Assembly (NCBI GenBank): GCA_964441275.1
Contig: CAYTUG010000001.1
Span: 85,465-149,464 of the forward strand
From: SZUA-584 sp964441275
GTDB lineage: Bacteria; Bacillota; Clostridia; Christensenellales; SZUA-584
DNA: 64,000 nucleotides
Reading direction: 5' to 3'
The position numbers were made by a program, and so were the translations under genes. Below, in pieces: positions 25,490 to 33,780 of this stretch. Position 1 is the stretch's first letter. Each line of letters opens with the position of its first letter. Under the pieces are notes generated by a model. That model ran no database searches. It saw only the letters and a program-made list of their open reading frames with translations, and was not told where the DNA came from.

Positions 25490-25786
25490 ACCACCACCTC
25501 CTACAGTTCTTCTGACAGTCTCAATATATTACAACAGATGTACGATAAAACGGACTATGCCTGTTTTCGGTAGAACACATCATTAAGTTATATGAACGCT
25601 AATAAAGCAGCTTGCCGCCGTGCTATCTGAACGATTTCTGTCACACAATAAAATGCACCAAGGGTTTATTGGCCTGCTTTTCTGCTTGCAATTATAAATG
25701 TCTTTAAATGCATTGTAGCATCTGGTTTTATTTAATTCCATAAGAACTGATAAACAAATTCTTTTTGTCTAGTTTTGCGCGATAGC
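25490..25786. other. Gap upstream of the 22-residue ORF
   Basis: Nearly 300 bases between the end of the phosphatase gene and the small ORF, both on the minus strand. The distance suggests the small ORF has its own promoter; TAATAT about 45 bases upstream of its start is a possible -10, but no good -35 is seen. Confidence 0.35.
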
Positions 25787-26884
25787 TTATTTTGCGCTGC
25801 GTTCACACAAAAGCATAGTAACATCGTCCGCACGCGTTTGGGTGAACTTTTTCTTAATTTCTTCCAAGAGCTGTTTTCCATGAAGCGATTCGCTCTGCAA
25901 TATTTCGCTTAATATCCTGCTTGATGCCTGTTCCGTATGTATCCCATCGAGCCCATCGGTATAAAGAAACATTTTTTCACCCTTTTTCAGAACGCCGCTT
26001 ATTTGGCTGCGCCTTGAATTGTCTGCCCAGCGGCATATAGGAGTGCCCGGAAGCAATATCTCTCTTAAACCGCCGTTGCCAGCAATAAGCGGTGGTACGC
26101 TATGCCCTGCGTTGGCGCATACATAAAAACCCGTTGCAGGGTCAAGCGACACTACAAATGTTGTAATATAAATGCTCTCCTCAGTGTTTAGTTCCTCAAA
26201 CGAATCCTGAAGGTTATGCAGCACCTGTGCTGGCGAAACCCCCGAAATCTTACACTGCGCAAACATTTCTTGCCTTAAATACACAGTTAGCATGGCAGGC
26301 ATAACGCCATGGCCCGAAACATCGGCAATATACATTATAACGCGCCCGTCTCTTGCCAAAAAGCAATCGTACATATCTCCGCCCAACGCCTCGCAAGGCA
26401 AAAATTCAGCGGCAAAACGATAGCCTTTAATCTTGGGCAAATTGTGTCTTAAAATAGAAAGCTGAAGGCTCCGCGCTATTTCTAAATCCTTCATCATGCG
26501 CGAATTGTTAGCCATCAGCTTTTCCTTTAAATTTTGTTCCTTGGTTATATCGCTGTAAATCTCAAGAGCGTAATATTTGCCTTCAAACTCTACCGGCCCC
26601 GCGCTAACAGAATATATCCTACCGCGCGCTGCGGTTATTATATTATATCTTCGCTTATCCCGAATGCATTTCTCGGCTATGCATTCTAAACAATCTTTAG
26701 ACGCCCCCGGCAGCCTTTTACATCTTATACTATTTATACTATCTTTTTCACCGAATCTTTCCCGCAAGGCGGCGTTTGAATAAAGTATACTTCCGTTCCC
26801 GTCAAGCACGCGCACCATATCGGGTATTTCATCAAGCACCGCAACAGAAAAAATGCTTGAACAAAACTCTGCGTTGCCCCGCAT
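25787..26884 (-). CDS. PAS domain plus SpoIIE/RsbU-type serine phosphatase
   Basis: A 365-residue cytosolic protein. Residues 15-115 form a PAS-like sensor (DEIPDMVRVLDGNGSILYSN, followed by YSDITKEQ), containing several Cys (CKRLPGASKDCLECIAEKC) that could bind a metal or Fe-S centre. A short coiled coil (LKEKLMANNSRMMKDLEIARSLQ) leads to a PP2C-like phosphatase domain with metal ligands in GGDMYDCF, ADVSGHGVMPAML and YTDGLDGI, and a late RADDVTMLL. Such proteins dephosphorylate anti-sigma factor antagonists. The start at 26884 has GGGG nine bases ahead; the longer reading to 26959 starts at TTG without a site. It follows the Spo0E-like gene on the same strand. Confidence 0.85.
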   Translation of the reverse strand: MRGNAEFCSSIFSVAVLDEIPDMVRVLDGNGSILYSNAALRERFGEKDSINSIRCKRLPGASKDCLECIAEKCIRDKRRYNIITAARGRIYSVSAGPVEFEGKYYALEIYSDITKEQNLKEKLMANNSRMMKDLEIARSLQLSILRHNLPKIKGYRFAAEFLPCEALGGDMYDCFLARDGRVIMYIADVSGHGVMPAMLTVYLRQEMFAQCKISGVSPAQVLHNLQDSFEELNTEESIYITTFVVSLDPATGFYVCANAGHSVPPLIAGNGGLREILLPGTPICRWADNSRRSQISGVLKKGEKMFLYTDGLDGIHTEQASSRILSEILQSESLHGKQLLEEIKKKFTQTRADDVTMLLCERSAK

Positions 26885-26970
26885 ATCAATTACCCCACAA
26901 AAAATAATAATTAATATAATATTTATCCGCCGCTTTAACCCCACAAAACGACAGCACAAATCAGATAAAG

Positions 26971-27237
26971 TCAGTCAACAAGTCCATCAAGTACGTACCG
27001 ATCATAGATTTCATCTAATTTCATCTTATCAACTATAATTTTGTCTATAACGAAGCTTTGCTTAAGTATCTTGATATCGGAACCAAGATTTTGGGATTTA
27101 TCTCTTTTAAAGTGCGCAGCAACCATATCTTCTAGAATTTTTTGTTCCGCTTGAAACTGCTTGCGCAGCATATCCTTTTTTGCATTGTAATTCCCACGGT
27201 GCAAACGAATTGGTCTACACCGATCCGTATCCCTCAT
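26971..27237 (-). CDS. Probable Spo0E-like aspartyl phosphatase
   Basis: An 88-residue protein. Residues 23-72 match the two-helix Spo0E layout: LRKQFQAEQKILEDMVAAHF, a loop with NLGSD, then ILKQSFVIDKIIVDKM, where SFVID lies where Spo0E proteins have SQxLD. Spo0E phosphatases dephosphorylate Spo0A~P and delay sporulation. The Gln of the motif is Phe here, so activity is not certain. The ATG at 27237 has AGGGG seven bases ahead. A Spo0A-box-like sequence lies about 175 bases upstream and a SpoIIE/RsbU-like phosphatase gene follows, which supports the assignment. Confidence 0.5.
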   Translation of the reverse strand: MRDTDRCRPIRLHRGNYNAKKDMLRKQFQAEQKILEDMVAAHFKRDKSQNLGSDIKILKQSFVIDKIIVDKMKLDEIYDRYVLDGLVD

Positions 27238-27410
27238 TTAAGTACCCCTAACCCTATCCGATAATAATGTGCAACTCGACTAACCGCAAAGCCCTCTACG
27301 CCGGCTTGCGCTGTGCACAAACGCCATTAAAATATAACGTTTAACTGTAATTATGTTTATGCAATTTGCTATAGATTATACTATCACACATATTTAAGCA
27401 ATTGTATAGT

Positions 27411-27423
27411 GTTTCGACAAAAA
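27411..27423 (-). promoter_or_regulatory. Putative Spo0A box
   Basis: Minus-strand TTTTTGTCGAAAC contains the TGTCGAA core with the flanking T and A bases of the 0A consensus. It lies in the AT-rich gap between the RluA-family gene and the Spo0E-like gene, pointing towards the latter. Confidence 0.5.
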
Positions 27424-27504
27424 TAGCTAAAATCCTTTTTTATATGATACAAAATTTACTATTTTAAACTTGTCAGCGCTTAAAATAATTAATGATATTG
27501 CAAA

Positions 27505-28434
27505 TTAATCCGAAAAATCGAAAAGCCCTTGCTCAAAAGCGCTGATAGGAAAGCTTTCGGATAAAGAGCGAAAGCGCTTACCGTTTAAATAATCAAACCC
27601 GTGCCCGCTGCCCACCTCAAAAATCATTGTCTCTAACCACATGCAAATATAATCCGCACCAAAACAATAATTAAACCGCTTATCCCCGTAAACATGATCT
27701 CCAAGTACAGGCAGCCCGCAAAAAGCAAGATGCGCGCGCACCTGATGAAAACCGTTTGTAACGGGCCGAACACGCAATAACGACATATCGTCTCCCTGCG
27801 AAAGTTTTAAATATCGTGTAACAATCGGTTTAAACCCTTTCTTAAATTCCAAAGATATATGAGCGCGCCTGCCCAATTTATCTTTCCTGTGATATCCAAT
27901 CAATTCTTTCTGTCCGCCCGAATCGCCTTTTACAGGGCATATGTAATAACGTGAAATCCGCCGCTGCCCGAGAGCCTCGAGCAGGAAAAGGTAGGCGCTT
28001 TCATGTTTGGCTATTAACAAAAGACCGCTTACATATGTGTCTAACGGATAAATAAGATATGGCACCATTAAAGCTTCAATACTAAATTCACCGCTTTGTT
28101 TCATTTGATTTTCAATAATACTTAATACGCTTTCTTCTTCCCCGTGCGAAATTGTGGGCAGCCCGGCCGGCTTATCAACCACAAACAAATTTTCGTCCTG
28201 ATATATGATATTGGGAATCAAGTCAACGCCCAGCACATCGCCCGGCAAATAGATATGCACAGTATCGCCTTCGCACACCTTATTATCGGGCATCGCTTTG
28301 TGATTATTTATGGTTATATGTCCTTTTTTAAACGCAAACTTTATTTCCTTTACAGAAAAACGCGGGTATGTTTCACAAAGCACATCATATAGCTTAATCC
28401 CTTCGTGCTCTTTTTCAGCCGTGAAAAAAAACAT
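27505..28434 (-). CDS. RluA-family pseudouridine synthase-like protein with altered active-site motif
   Basis: A 309-residue protein with an N-terminal S4-like RNA-binding part (residues 1-70, KEIKFAFKKGHITINN) and a RluA-type catalytic fold: FVVDKPAGLPT, then YPLDTYVSGLLLIAK, and GFHQVRAHLAFCGLPVLGDHVYG. The usual HRLDxxTSG reads YPLDTYVSG: the catalytic Asp remains but His-Arg is replaced by Tyr-Pro. It may still modify rRNA or tRNA, or have lost activity. GGAG lies nine bases ahead of the ATG. Single gene. Confidence 0.82.
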   Translation of the reverse strand: MFFFTAEKEHEGIKLYDVLCETYPRFSVKEIKFAFKKGHITINNHKAMPDNKVCEGDTVHIYLPGDVLGVDLIPNIIYQDENLFVVDKPAGLPTISHGEEESVLSIIENQMKQSGEFSIEALMVPYLIYPLDTYVSGLLLIAKHESAYLFLLEALGQRRISRYYICPVKGDSGGQKELIGYHRKDKLGRRAHISLEFKKGFKPIVTRYLKLSQGDDMSLLRVRPVTNGFHQVRAHLAFCGLPVLGDHVYGDKRFNYCFGADYICMWLETMIFEVGSGHGFDYLNGKRFRSLSESFPISAFEQGLFDFSD

Positions 28435-28779
28435 CTGCCGTCACTCCTTGCTCCAAAGTTGTCGTATACACCGCTGTAACAAAAAAAATACTATATCAGC
28501 TATACTAATAAGTCAAGCGTTGCGCCGCCCGCTTTCAGTTTAACTTGCATACGCGGGCTTCTTTTGATATATTATAAAAAATATCGTTACGGTCATGTTT
28601 TTGCTTTGCCACTAAAATTAAGATAATGCAAATCTAAAGCGGCACTATTAGCATGGGCGTTGCGTCTATTACCTAAATAAGAGCGGATTGCAAAAAGTTT
28701 AATTAAGGTTAAACCGCAGGCGTCATTGTGTCCCTTGTGCTTTAAGGACAAAATGACTTTATTATATACGGAGGCGTTT
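28435..28779 (+). promoter_or_regulatory. glyS leader region with a stable hairpin
   Basis: The 345 bases ahead of glyS hold no T-box motif. They do hold a hairpin at 28722-28757: GTCATT pairs with AATGAC, then one mismatch, then TGTCC with GGACA. It ends about 14 bases before the CGGAGG site of glyS and is followed by TTTATTATA. It could act as an attenuator or as an end-protecting structure. No ORF here looks real. Confidence 0.4.
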
Positions 28780-30165
28780 ATGAACAACAAAAAGATGGAG
28801 CGCGTTGTGGCTCTTTGCAAAAACAGAGGCTTTGTTTTTCCGGGTTCTGAAATATACGGAGGGCTTGCAAACACATGGGATTACGGCCCGCTTGGGGTTG
28901 AATTTAAAAATAATGTAAAACAAGCATGGTGGCAAAAATTTATCAAGGAAAGCGAATATAACGTAGGGCTTGATTCGGCAATACTTATGAACCCAAGCGT
29001 TTGGGTAGCGTCGGGCCATGTTAGCGGCTTTTCCGATCCTCTAATGGATTGTAAAGAATGTAAGGCGCGTTTTAGGGCGGATACCCTAATTGAAAACTAC
29101 GCAAAAAGAAAATCGCTTTCAGTTTCTGTGGTTGCAATGCAATATGCCGATATGGAAGCTTTTATTGCGGAAAACAGCATAAACTGCCCCGTTTGCGGCA
29201 AACACAACTTTACGGGCATACGAAAGTTTAACCTTATGTTTAAAACATTTCAAGGCGTTACAGAAGATTCTTCAAGCGAAATATTTTTAAGGCCTGAAAC
29301 CGCCCAGGGCATATTCGTTAATTTTAAAAACGTCGCGCGGACAACCAGAAAGCGCATACCGTTTGGAATAGGCCAAATAGGAAAATCGTTCAGAAATGAA
29401 ATTACGCCGGGCAACTTTACGTTTCGCATACGCGAGTTCGAGCAAATGGAATTGGAGTTTTTCTGCGCACCCGGCGAAGGCGGAAAATGGTTTGTCTATT
29501 GGAAGGATTTCTGTTATAATTGGCTGCTTTCCCTCGGTCTTAACAAGGATAATATTCGCCTTAGAGATCATGATCCAAAAGAGCTTTCTCACTACTCTAA
29601 TGCAACTACAGACATAGAATATCTTTTTCCGTTCGGCTGGGGCGAACTTTGGGGAATAGCCGACCGGACGGATTTTGACTTAAAACAGCATATGCAGCAT
29701 TCGGGCGTAAATATGGAATATACAGATCCGGTAACTAACGAGAAATATCTGCCCCATTGTATAGAGCCCTCCCTCGGGGCGGACCGCGTTGCCTTAGCGC
29801 TGCTGTGCGATGCGTACGATGAAGAAAAACTTCAGACAGGCGATGTAAGAACGGTGCTTCGCCTTTCCCCCGCGCTGTCTCCGTTTAAGGCGGCGGTTTT
29901 GCCCATGCAGAAGCAGCTTGTCGATACGGCGGAACAAGTATACAAAAGGCTGCTTAACAATCATGCGGTGGATTTTGACGTCACCGGCAGCATTGGAAAG
30001 CGATACCGCAGGCAAGACGAGATTGGAACGCCCTTTTGCGTAACTATCGATTTTGACACGCTTGATGATAATCGCGTAACGATACGGGATCGCGATACTA
30101 TGCAGCAGATACGCATAGATATTGATAAGGTGAGCGCTTACCTGAAAGAAAAGACAGTATTTTAA
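28780..30165 (+). CDS. glyS: Glycyl-tRNA synthetase (dimeric type)
   Basis: A 461-residue class II synthetase of the alpha2 type. Motif 2 is seen as FRNEITPGNFTFRIREFEQMELEFF, motif 3 around GADRVALALL, and the N-terminal RGFVFPGSEIYGGLANTWDYGPLG is diagnostic. Zinc ligand pairs CKECK and CPVCG are present in the insertion. The C-terminal anticodon domain starts near SPFKAAVLPM. The start is the ATG at 28780 with CGGAGG six bases ahead; the in-frame upstream ATGs have no site. Despite being a synthetase gene in a Firmicute, it has no T-box. Confidence 0.97.
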   Translation: MNNKKMERVVALCKNRGFVFPGSEIYGGLANTWDYGPLGVEFKNNVKQAWWQKFIKESEYNVGLDSAILMNPSVWVASGHVSGFSDPLMDCKECKARFRADTLIENYAKRKSLSVSVVAMQYADMEAFIAENSINCPVCGKHNFTGIRKFNLMFKTFQGVTEDSSSEIFLRPETAQGIFVNFKNVARTTRKRIPFGIGQIGKSFRNEITPGNFTFRIREFEQMELEFFCAPGEGGKWFVYWKDFCYNWLLSLGLNKDNIRLRDHDPKELSHYSNATTDIEYLFPFGWGELWGIADRTDFDLKQHMQHSGVNMEYTDPVTNEKYLPHCIEPSLGADRVALALLCDAYDEEKLQTGDVRTVLRLSPALSPFKAAVLPMQKQLVDTAEQVYKRLLNNHAVDFDVTGSIGKRYRRQDEIGTPFCVTIDFDTLDDNRVTIRDRDTMQQIRIDIDKVSAYLKEKTVF

Positions 30166-30358
30166 TATATCTAATTAAATTATACCTTTACCGTTTTGTA
30201 TATCTGATACCCGGATTGTTTGTTCCCGACGCGTTTAGCGCGGCATAACACGGTCGCTTTCGCCACTTGACAAAACAGCTACGCAAAACTATCCTAATAA
30301 ACATAACAAAAAGTTTTAGGACATATGTTTGTGTGCCGTAAAACAACAGGAGATACAA

Positions 30359-32272
30359 ATGGAGAAGTTTTACATCACAACGCCTATTTATTATCCAAGC
30401 GATAAACTGCACATAGGCCACACCTATACCACGGTTGCGGCCGATGCCCTTGCGCGTTTTAAACGCCAGACAGGGTATGATGTCATGTTCTTAACAGGCA
30501 CAGACGAACACGGCCAAAAAATAGAACGGGTGGCGGCGGCGGCGGGCAAACAGCCTAAAGAGTACGTTGATAAAATTGTTGCGGATATTAAAGAGCTGTG
30601 GAAACTTATGAACATATCCAATGACAGTTTTATAAGAACGACTGACGAGAACCATGTTAAAACCGTACAAAAAGTATTTAAAAAACTTTACGACAACGGA
30701 GATATTTATAAAGGCTGTTACGAAGGTTGGTATTGCACCCCATGCGAGTCTTATTGGTTGCAGCGCCAGCTTACAGACGGCAAATGCCCTGATTGCGAGC
30801 GCAAGGTTGAGCTTGCCAAAGAGGAAGCATATTTCTTTAAACTAAGCAAATATGCCAAAAGGCTTATAGAGCATATTGAAAAGCATCCCGAATTTATACA
30901 GCCCGAAAGCCGCAAAAACGAGATGCTCAACAACTTCTTGTTATGCGGACTCGAGGATTTGTGCGTATCGCGCACATCGTTTAAATGGGGCATACCGGTC
31001 GATTTTGACTGCGGCCACGTCGTATATGTTTGGATTGACGCGCTGACCAATTATATATCGGCTTTGGGCTATCTTTCGGACGACGATTCCGCATTTAAAA
31101 AGTATTGGCCTGCCGACGTACATCTCATGGCAAAAGAAATCGTGCGGTTTCACACTATAATATGGCCTATTATGCTTATGGCGCTTGATTTGCCGCTTCC
31201 CGCGCGCATATTTGGGCATGGCTGGCTTTTACTCGAAGGCGGAAAGATGAGCAAATCAAAAGGCAATGTGATTGACCCCATAAAGCTCGCCAAACGCTAT
31301 GGCGTCGATGCGCTAAGATATTTCTTGCTGCGCGAAGTGCCGTTCGGCGCGGACGGAGTTTATACCAGCGAGGCGCTGCTTGGCCGCATAAACAGCGACT
31401 TGGCTAACGACCTGGGAAATCTTGTATCGCGCACAACCGCAATGATTGTCAAATATTTTGACGGGGTTGTTCCCTGCGATACTCAGTCTACGGAGTTTGA
31501 TTCCGATATAGAAACATCGGGCGCACAGCTGCATCAAAAAGTTACGCATCATATGGATTCTTTGAGACTGCCCGACGCTCTTGCAGAAATATTTAGCTAC
31601 ATAGGCTCTTTAAACAAATACATAGATTTAACCGCGCCATGGGTTCTTGCCAAAAACGAAAGCGACAAAGCAAAACTTGCAGGTGTTATGGTGCATTTGG
31701 CGGAAGGCCTGCGTATTGTATCCGTGCTTCTCTCTTCGTTTTTGCCCGACACCGCAAAACAAATTTGGAATGCACTCGGGATAAACAGCCGCAGCCTTAA
31801 AAGCTTTGAAAGTATATCAAGCTTTGGCAGCTGCGTTTGCTCCTTAACCGTTTCCCAGTGTGCGCCTTTATTTCCGCGGCTTGATATTAAGAAAGAACTC
31901 GAAGAGCTTGAAGCGCTCTCTCCCGAAAACAATTCTCCCCAAAGCGCATGCAATTTAGTTTCTTTTGACGATTTTAAAAAACTTGAGCTTAAAGTTGGCG
32001 TGATCAAACAGGCCGAAGATATCAAAGGCAGCGACAAGCTTTTAAAACTGCAAGTGGACACCGGAGAGCCGAGGCAAATTGTTTCGGGCGTTAAAGAGTG
32101 GTATAGCGCATCGCAGTTGGTCGGCAAAACGATAGTCGTCGTCACTAACTTAAAACCCGCCAAACTGTTTGGCATAGAATCTTTTGGTATGCTGCTTGCC
32201 GCAAAAGCGCAGGGCTCATTGCGGCTTGTAACGATAGACGGCGCTTTGCCGCCAGGCACCCAAATCTCATGA
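30359..32272 (+). CDS. metG: Methionyl-tRNA synthetase
   Basis: A 637-residue class I synthetase. The HIGH motif is LHIGHTY near residue 20, the zinc knuckle shows CTPCES and CPDCE, KMSKSKGN is the second ATP motif, and the last 110 residues form an EMAPII/Trbp111-like tRNA-binding OB domain (FKKLELKVGVI ... GKTIVVVTNLKPAKLFG). The ATG at 30359 has CAGGAG six bases ahead. Four-base overlap with tatD. The last OB domain is usual for Firmicutes and gives a dimer. Confidence 0.97.
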   Translation: MEKFYITTPIYYPSDKLHIGHTYTTVAADALARFKRQTGYDVMFLTGTDEHGQKIERVAAAAGKQPKEYVDKIVADIKELWKLMNISNDSFIRTTDENHVKTVQKVFKKLYDNGDIYKGCYEGWYCTPCESYWLQRQLTDGKCPDCERKVELAKEEAYFFKLSKYAKRLIEHIEKHPEFIQPESRKNEMLNNFLLCGLEDLCVSRTSFKWGIPVDFDCGHVVYVWIDALTNYISALGYLSDDDSAFKKYWPADVHLMAKEIVRFHTIIWPIMLMALDLPLPARIFGHGWLLLEGGKMSKSKGNVIDPIKLAKRYGVDALRYFLLREVPFGADGVYTSEALLGRINSDLANDLGNLVSRTTAMIVKYFDGVVPCDTQSTEFDSDIETSGAQLHQKVTHHMDSLRLPDALAEIFSYIGSLNKYIDLTAPWVLAKNESDKAKLAGVMVHLAEGLRIVSVLLSSFLPDTAKQIWNALGINSRSLKSFESISSFGSCVCSLTVSQCAPLFPRLDIKKELEELEALSPENNSPQSACNLVSFDDFKKLELKVGVIKQAEDIKGSDKLLKLQVDTGEPRQIVSGVKEWYSASQLVGKTIVVVTNLKPAKLFGIESFGMLLAAKAQGSLRLVTIDGALPPGTQIS

Positions 32273-33039
32273 CCGCTCTTTTTGACACGCATGCGCATAT
32301 ACTCGACAGCCGGTTTGATTGCGATCGTGAAAAACTGCTCGATAGCCTTCCAAAACTCGGTTTAATAGGTTTTATCGAGGCGGGCACAACCATTGAAGAT
32401 TCCGAAAAGGCGGCGGAACTTTCTTCGCGCGTTGATTATGTGCATGCGGCGGTGGGCATACATCCGCACGAAGTCAAAAATGCACCGAATGATTATCTGC
32501 AAAAATTATGTGCGTTAGCCCAAACCAAAAAGGTTGTCGCAATAGGCGAGATAGGGCTTGATTACCATTACGACTTTTCTCCCCGCATACAGCAGCAGAA
32601 AGTGTTTTCGCAGCAGCTTGAATTAAGCGAAAAGCTCGGCCTTCCTGTAATAGTGCACATGCGGCAAGCCACTCAAGACACATTATCAATACTGAACGAA
32701 CATAAAAAAGTGCGCGGGGTTATGCATTGCTATTCCGGTAGCGCACAAACTGCAAAATTGCTGCTTGAAATGGGATTTTACATTTCGTTTGCCGGCGCGG
32801 TTACATTCAAGAACGCAAAAAAATTAATCGAAGCCGCCGCCGCTGTTCCTCTTGATAGGCTTATGGCGGAGACGGATTGTCCGTATCTTGCGCCCGAACC
32901 TTTGCGCGGCCGGCGCAACAATCCTTATAACGTCCGCTATGTTCTGCAAAAGTTAGCGGAAATTAAGAATATCCCCTTCGAACAAATGTGCGAAATAAAC
33001 ATTAACAATGCCAAAGGACTGTTTAACTTAAATGACTGA
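32269..33039 (+). CDS. tatD: TatD family metal-dependent hydrolase
   Basis: A 256-residue TIM-barrel hydrolase. Metal ligands are seen in FDTHAHILD, GEIGLDYHY, VIVHMRQA, MHCYSG and ETDCPYLAPEPLRGRRN. TatD proteins are Mg-dependent 3'-5' exonucleases involved in DNA repair or RNA decay. metG-tatD is a common Firmicute pair. It overlaps metG (ATGA) and, by eight bases, the radical SAM gene that follows. Confidence 0.94.
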   Translation: MTALFDTHAHILDSRFDCDREKLLDSLPKLGLIGFIEAGTTIEDSEKAAELSSRVDYVHAAVGIHPHEVKNAPNDYLQKLCALAQTKKVVAIGEIGLDYHYDFSPRIQQQKVFSQQLELSEKLGLPVIVHMRQATQDTLSILNEHKKVRGVMHCYSGSAQTAKLLLEMGFYISFAGAVTFKNAKKLIEAAAAVPLDRLMAETDCPYLAPEPLRGRRNNPYNVRYVLQKLAEIKNIPFEQMCEININNAKGLFNLND

Positions 33040-33625
33040 CACTTATATCTATATGTTATCCGATGCAATATACATCAATTTAACCAACAGGTGCACAAAC
33101 GACTGTACGTTTTGCGTCAGAAACGAATATAACGGCGTTGGCGGGTATGATTTGCGGCTTAATAGAGAACCTGAGGCAATAGACATAATTAACGAGCTTG
33201 AGAAGCTGCCGAGCGTTGAAAAAGCGGTTTTTTGCGGGCTGGGGGAGCCTACAATGCGCATAAACGTACTCATAGAGGTTGCAAAATATTTAAAATCCCG
33301 CGGGGCGCACATACGCCTTAACACCAACGGACAAGGCAGTGCCTGCGCAGGCGAAAATATCGTCCCTAAGCTTGCCGGCCTTATTGACGTGGTGTCGGTT
33401 AGCCTAAATGCATCGTGTGCGCAAAAATATCAGCTTATCTGCCGCAGTTCTTTTGGCGAGAAAGCTTATTCGCATATGCTTGATTTTGCAAAGAGTTGTG
33501 TATTGCATGGCATTGAAACTGTTATGAGCGTGGTCGATATAATAGGCCGGGAAGACATAGAGAAATGCAGGCATATTGCGCAAGATATCGGCGCCCAGTT
33601 GCGCATCAGAAAATATATTAAATAA
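33032..33625 (+). CDS. TatD-linked radical SAM protein
   Basis: A 197-residue radical SAM protein with the cluster motif CTNDCTFC (residues 21-28) and the strand GLGEPT as SAM-binding GGE-like element. It is shorter than most members and lacks any auxiliary-cluster domain. Radical SAM proteins of this size downstream of tatD are a recognised family of unknown substrate. Overlap with tatD suggests translational coupling. The 155-bp gap after it holds the nrdD promoter. Confidence 0.88.
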   Translation: MTDTYIYMLSDAIYINLTNRCTNDCTFCVRNEYNGVGGYDLRLNREPEAIDIINELEKLPSVEKAVFCGLGEPTMRINVLIEVAKYLKSRGAHIRLNTNGQGSACAGENIVPKLAGLIDVVSVSLNASCAQKYQLICRSSFGEKAYSHMLDFAKSCVLHGIETVMSVVDIIGREDIEKCRHIAQDIGAQLRIRKYIK

Positions 33626-33651
33626 ATCTCTCATATTACCTAAATTCTATC

Positions 33652-33680
33652 TTGACACTACATATTGTATTGCTTATAAT
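33652..33680 (+). promoter_or_regulatory. Consensus sigma-A promoter of nrdDG
   Basis: TTGACA at 33652-33657, a 17-base spacer and TATAAT at 33675-33680 form a perfect consensus promoter 101 bases upstream of nrdD. Confidence 0.92.
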
Positions 33681-33702
33681 TACTGTGTACAATAATTAGT
33701 GA
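33655..33702 (+). promoter_or_regulatory. Tandem NrdR-box-like sites
   Basis: ACACTACATATTGTAT (33655-33670) matches the NrdR consensus at about 14 of 16 positions, and a weaker second site GTACAATAATTAGTGA (33687-33702) starts 32 bases later, the usual three-helical-turn spacing of paired NrdR boxes. Both overlap or follow the promoter, which suits repression by ATP/dATP-loaded NrdR. No nrdR gene lies in the window. Confidence 0.65.
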
Positions 33703-33780
33703 ATTTTAATTATTTAAGTTTTCCTTGTCGGAAACCCTTTTTTAATAAAGGAAGTTTATTTTAAGGTATAGGGGGGCACC

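Noticed and set aside
27505..30165. T-box ahead of glyS
   Set aside because: No GGTGG-ACC core or specifier structure was found in the glyS leader, although T-boxes are common there.
31597..32298. 233-codon minus-strand ORF opposite metG
   Set aside because: Ser-rich antisense reading of a clear metG C-terminal domain.
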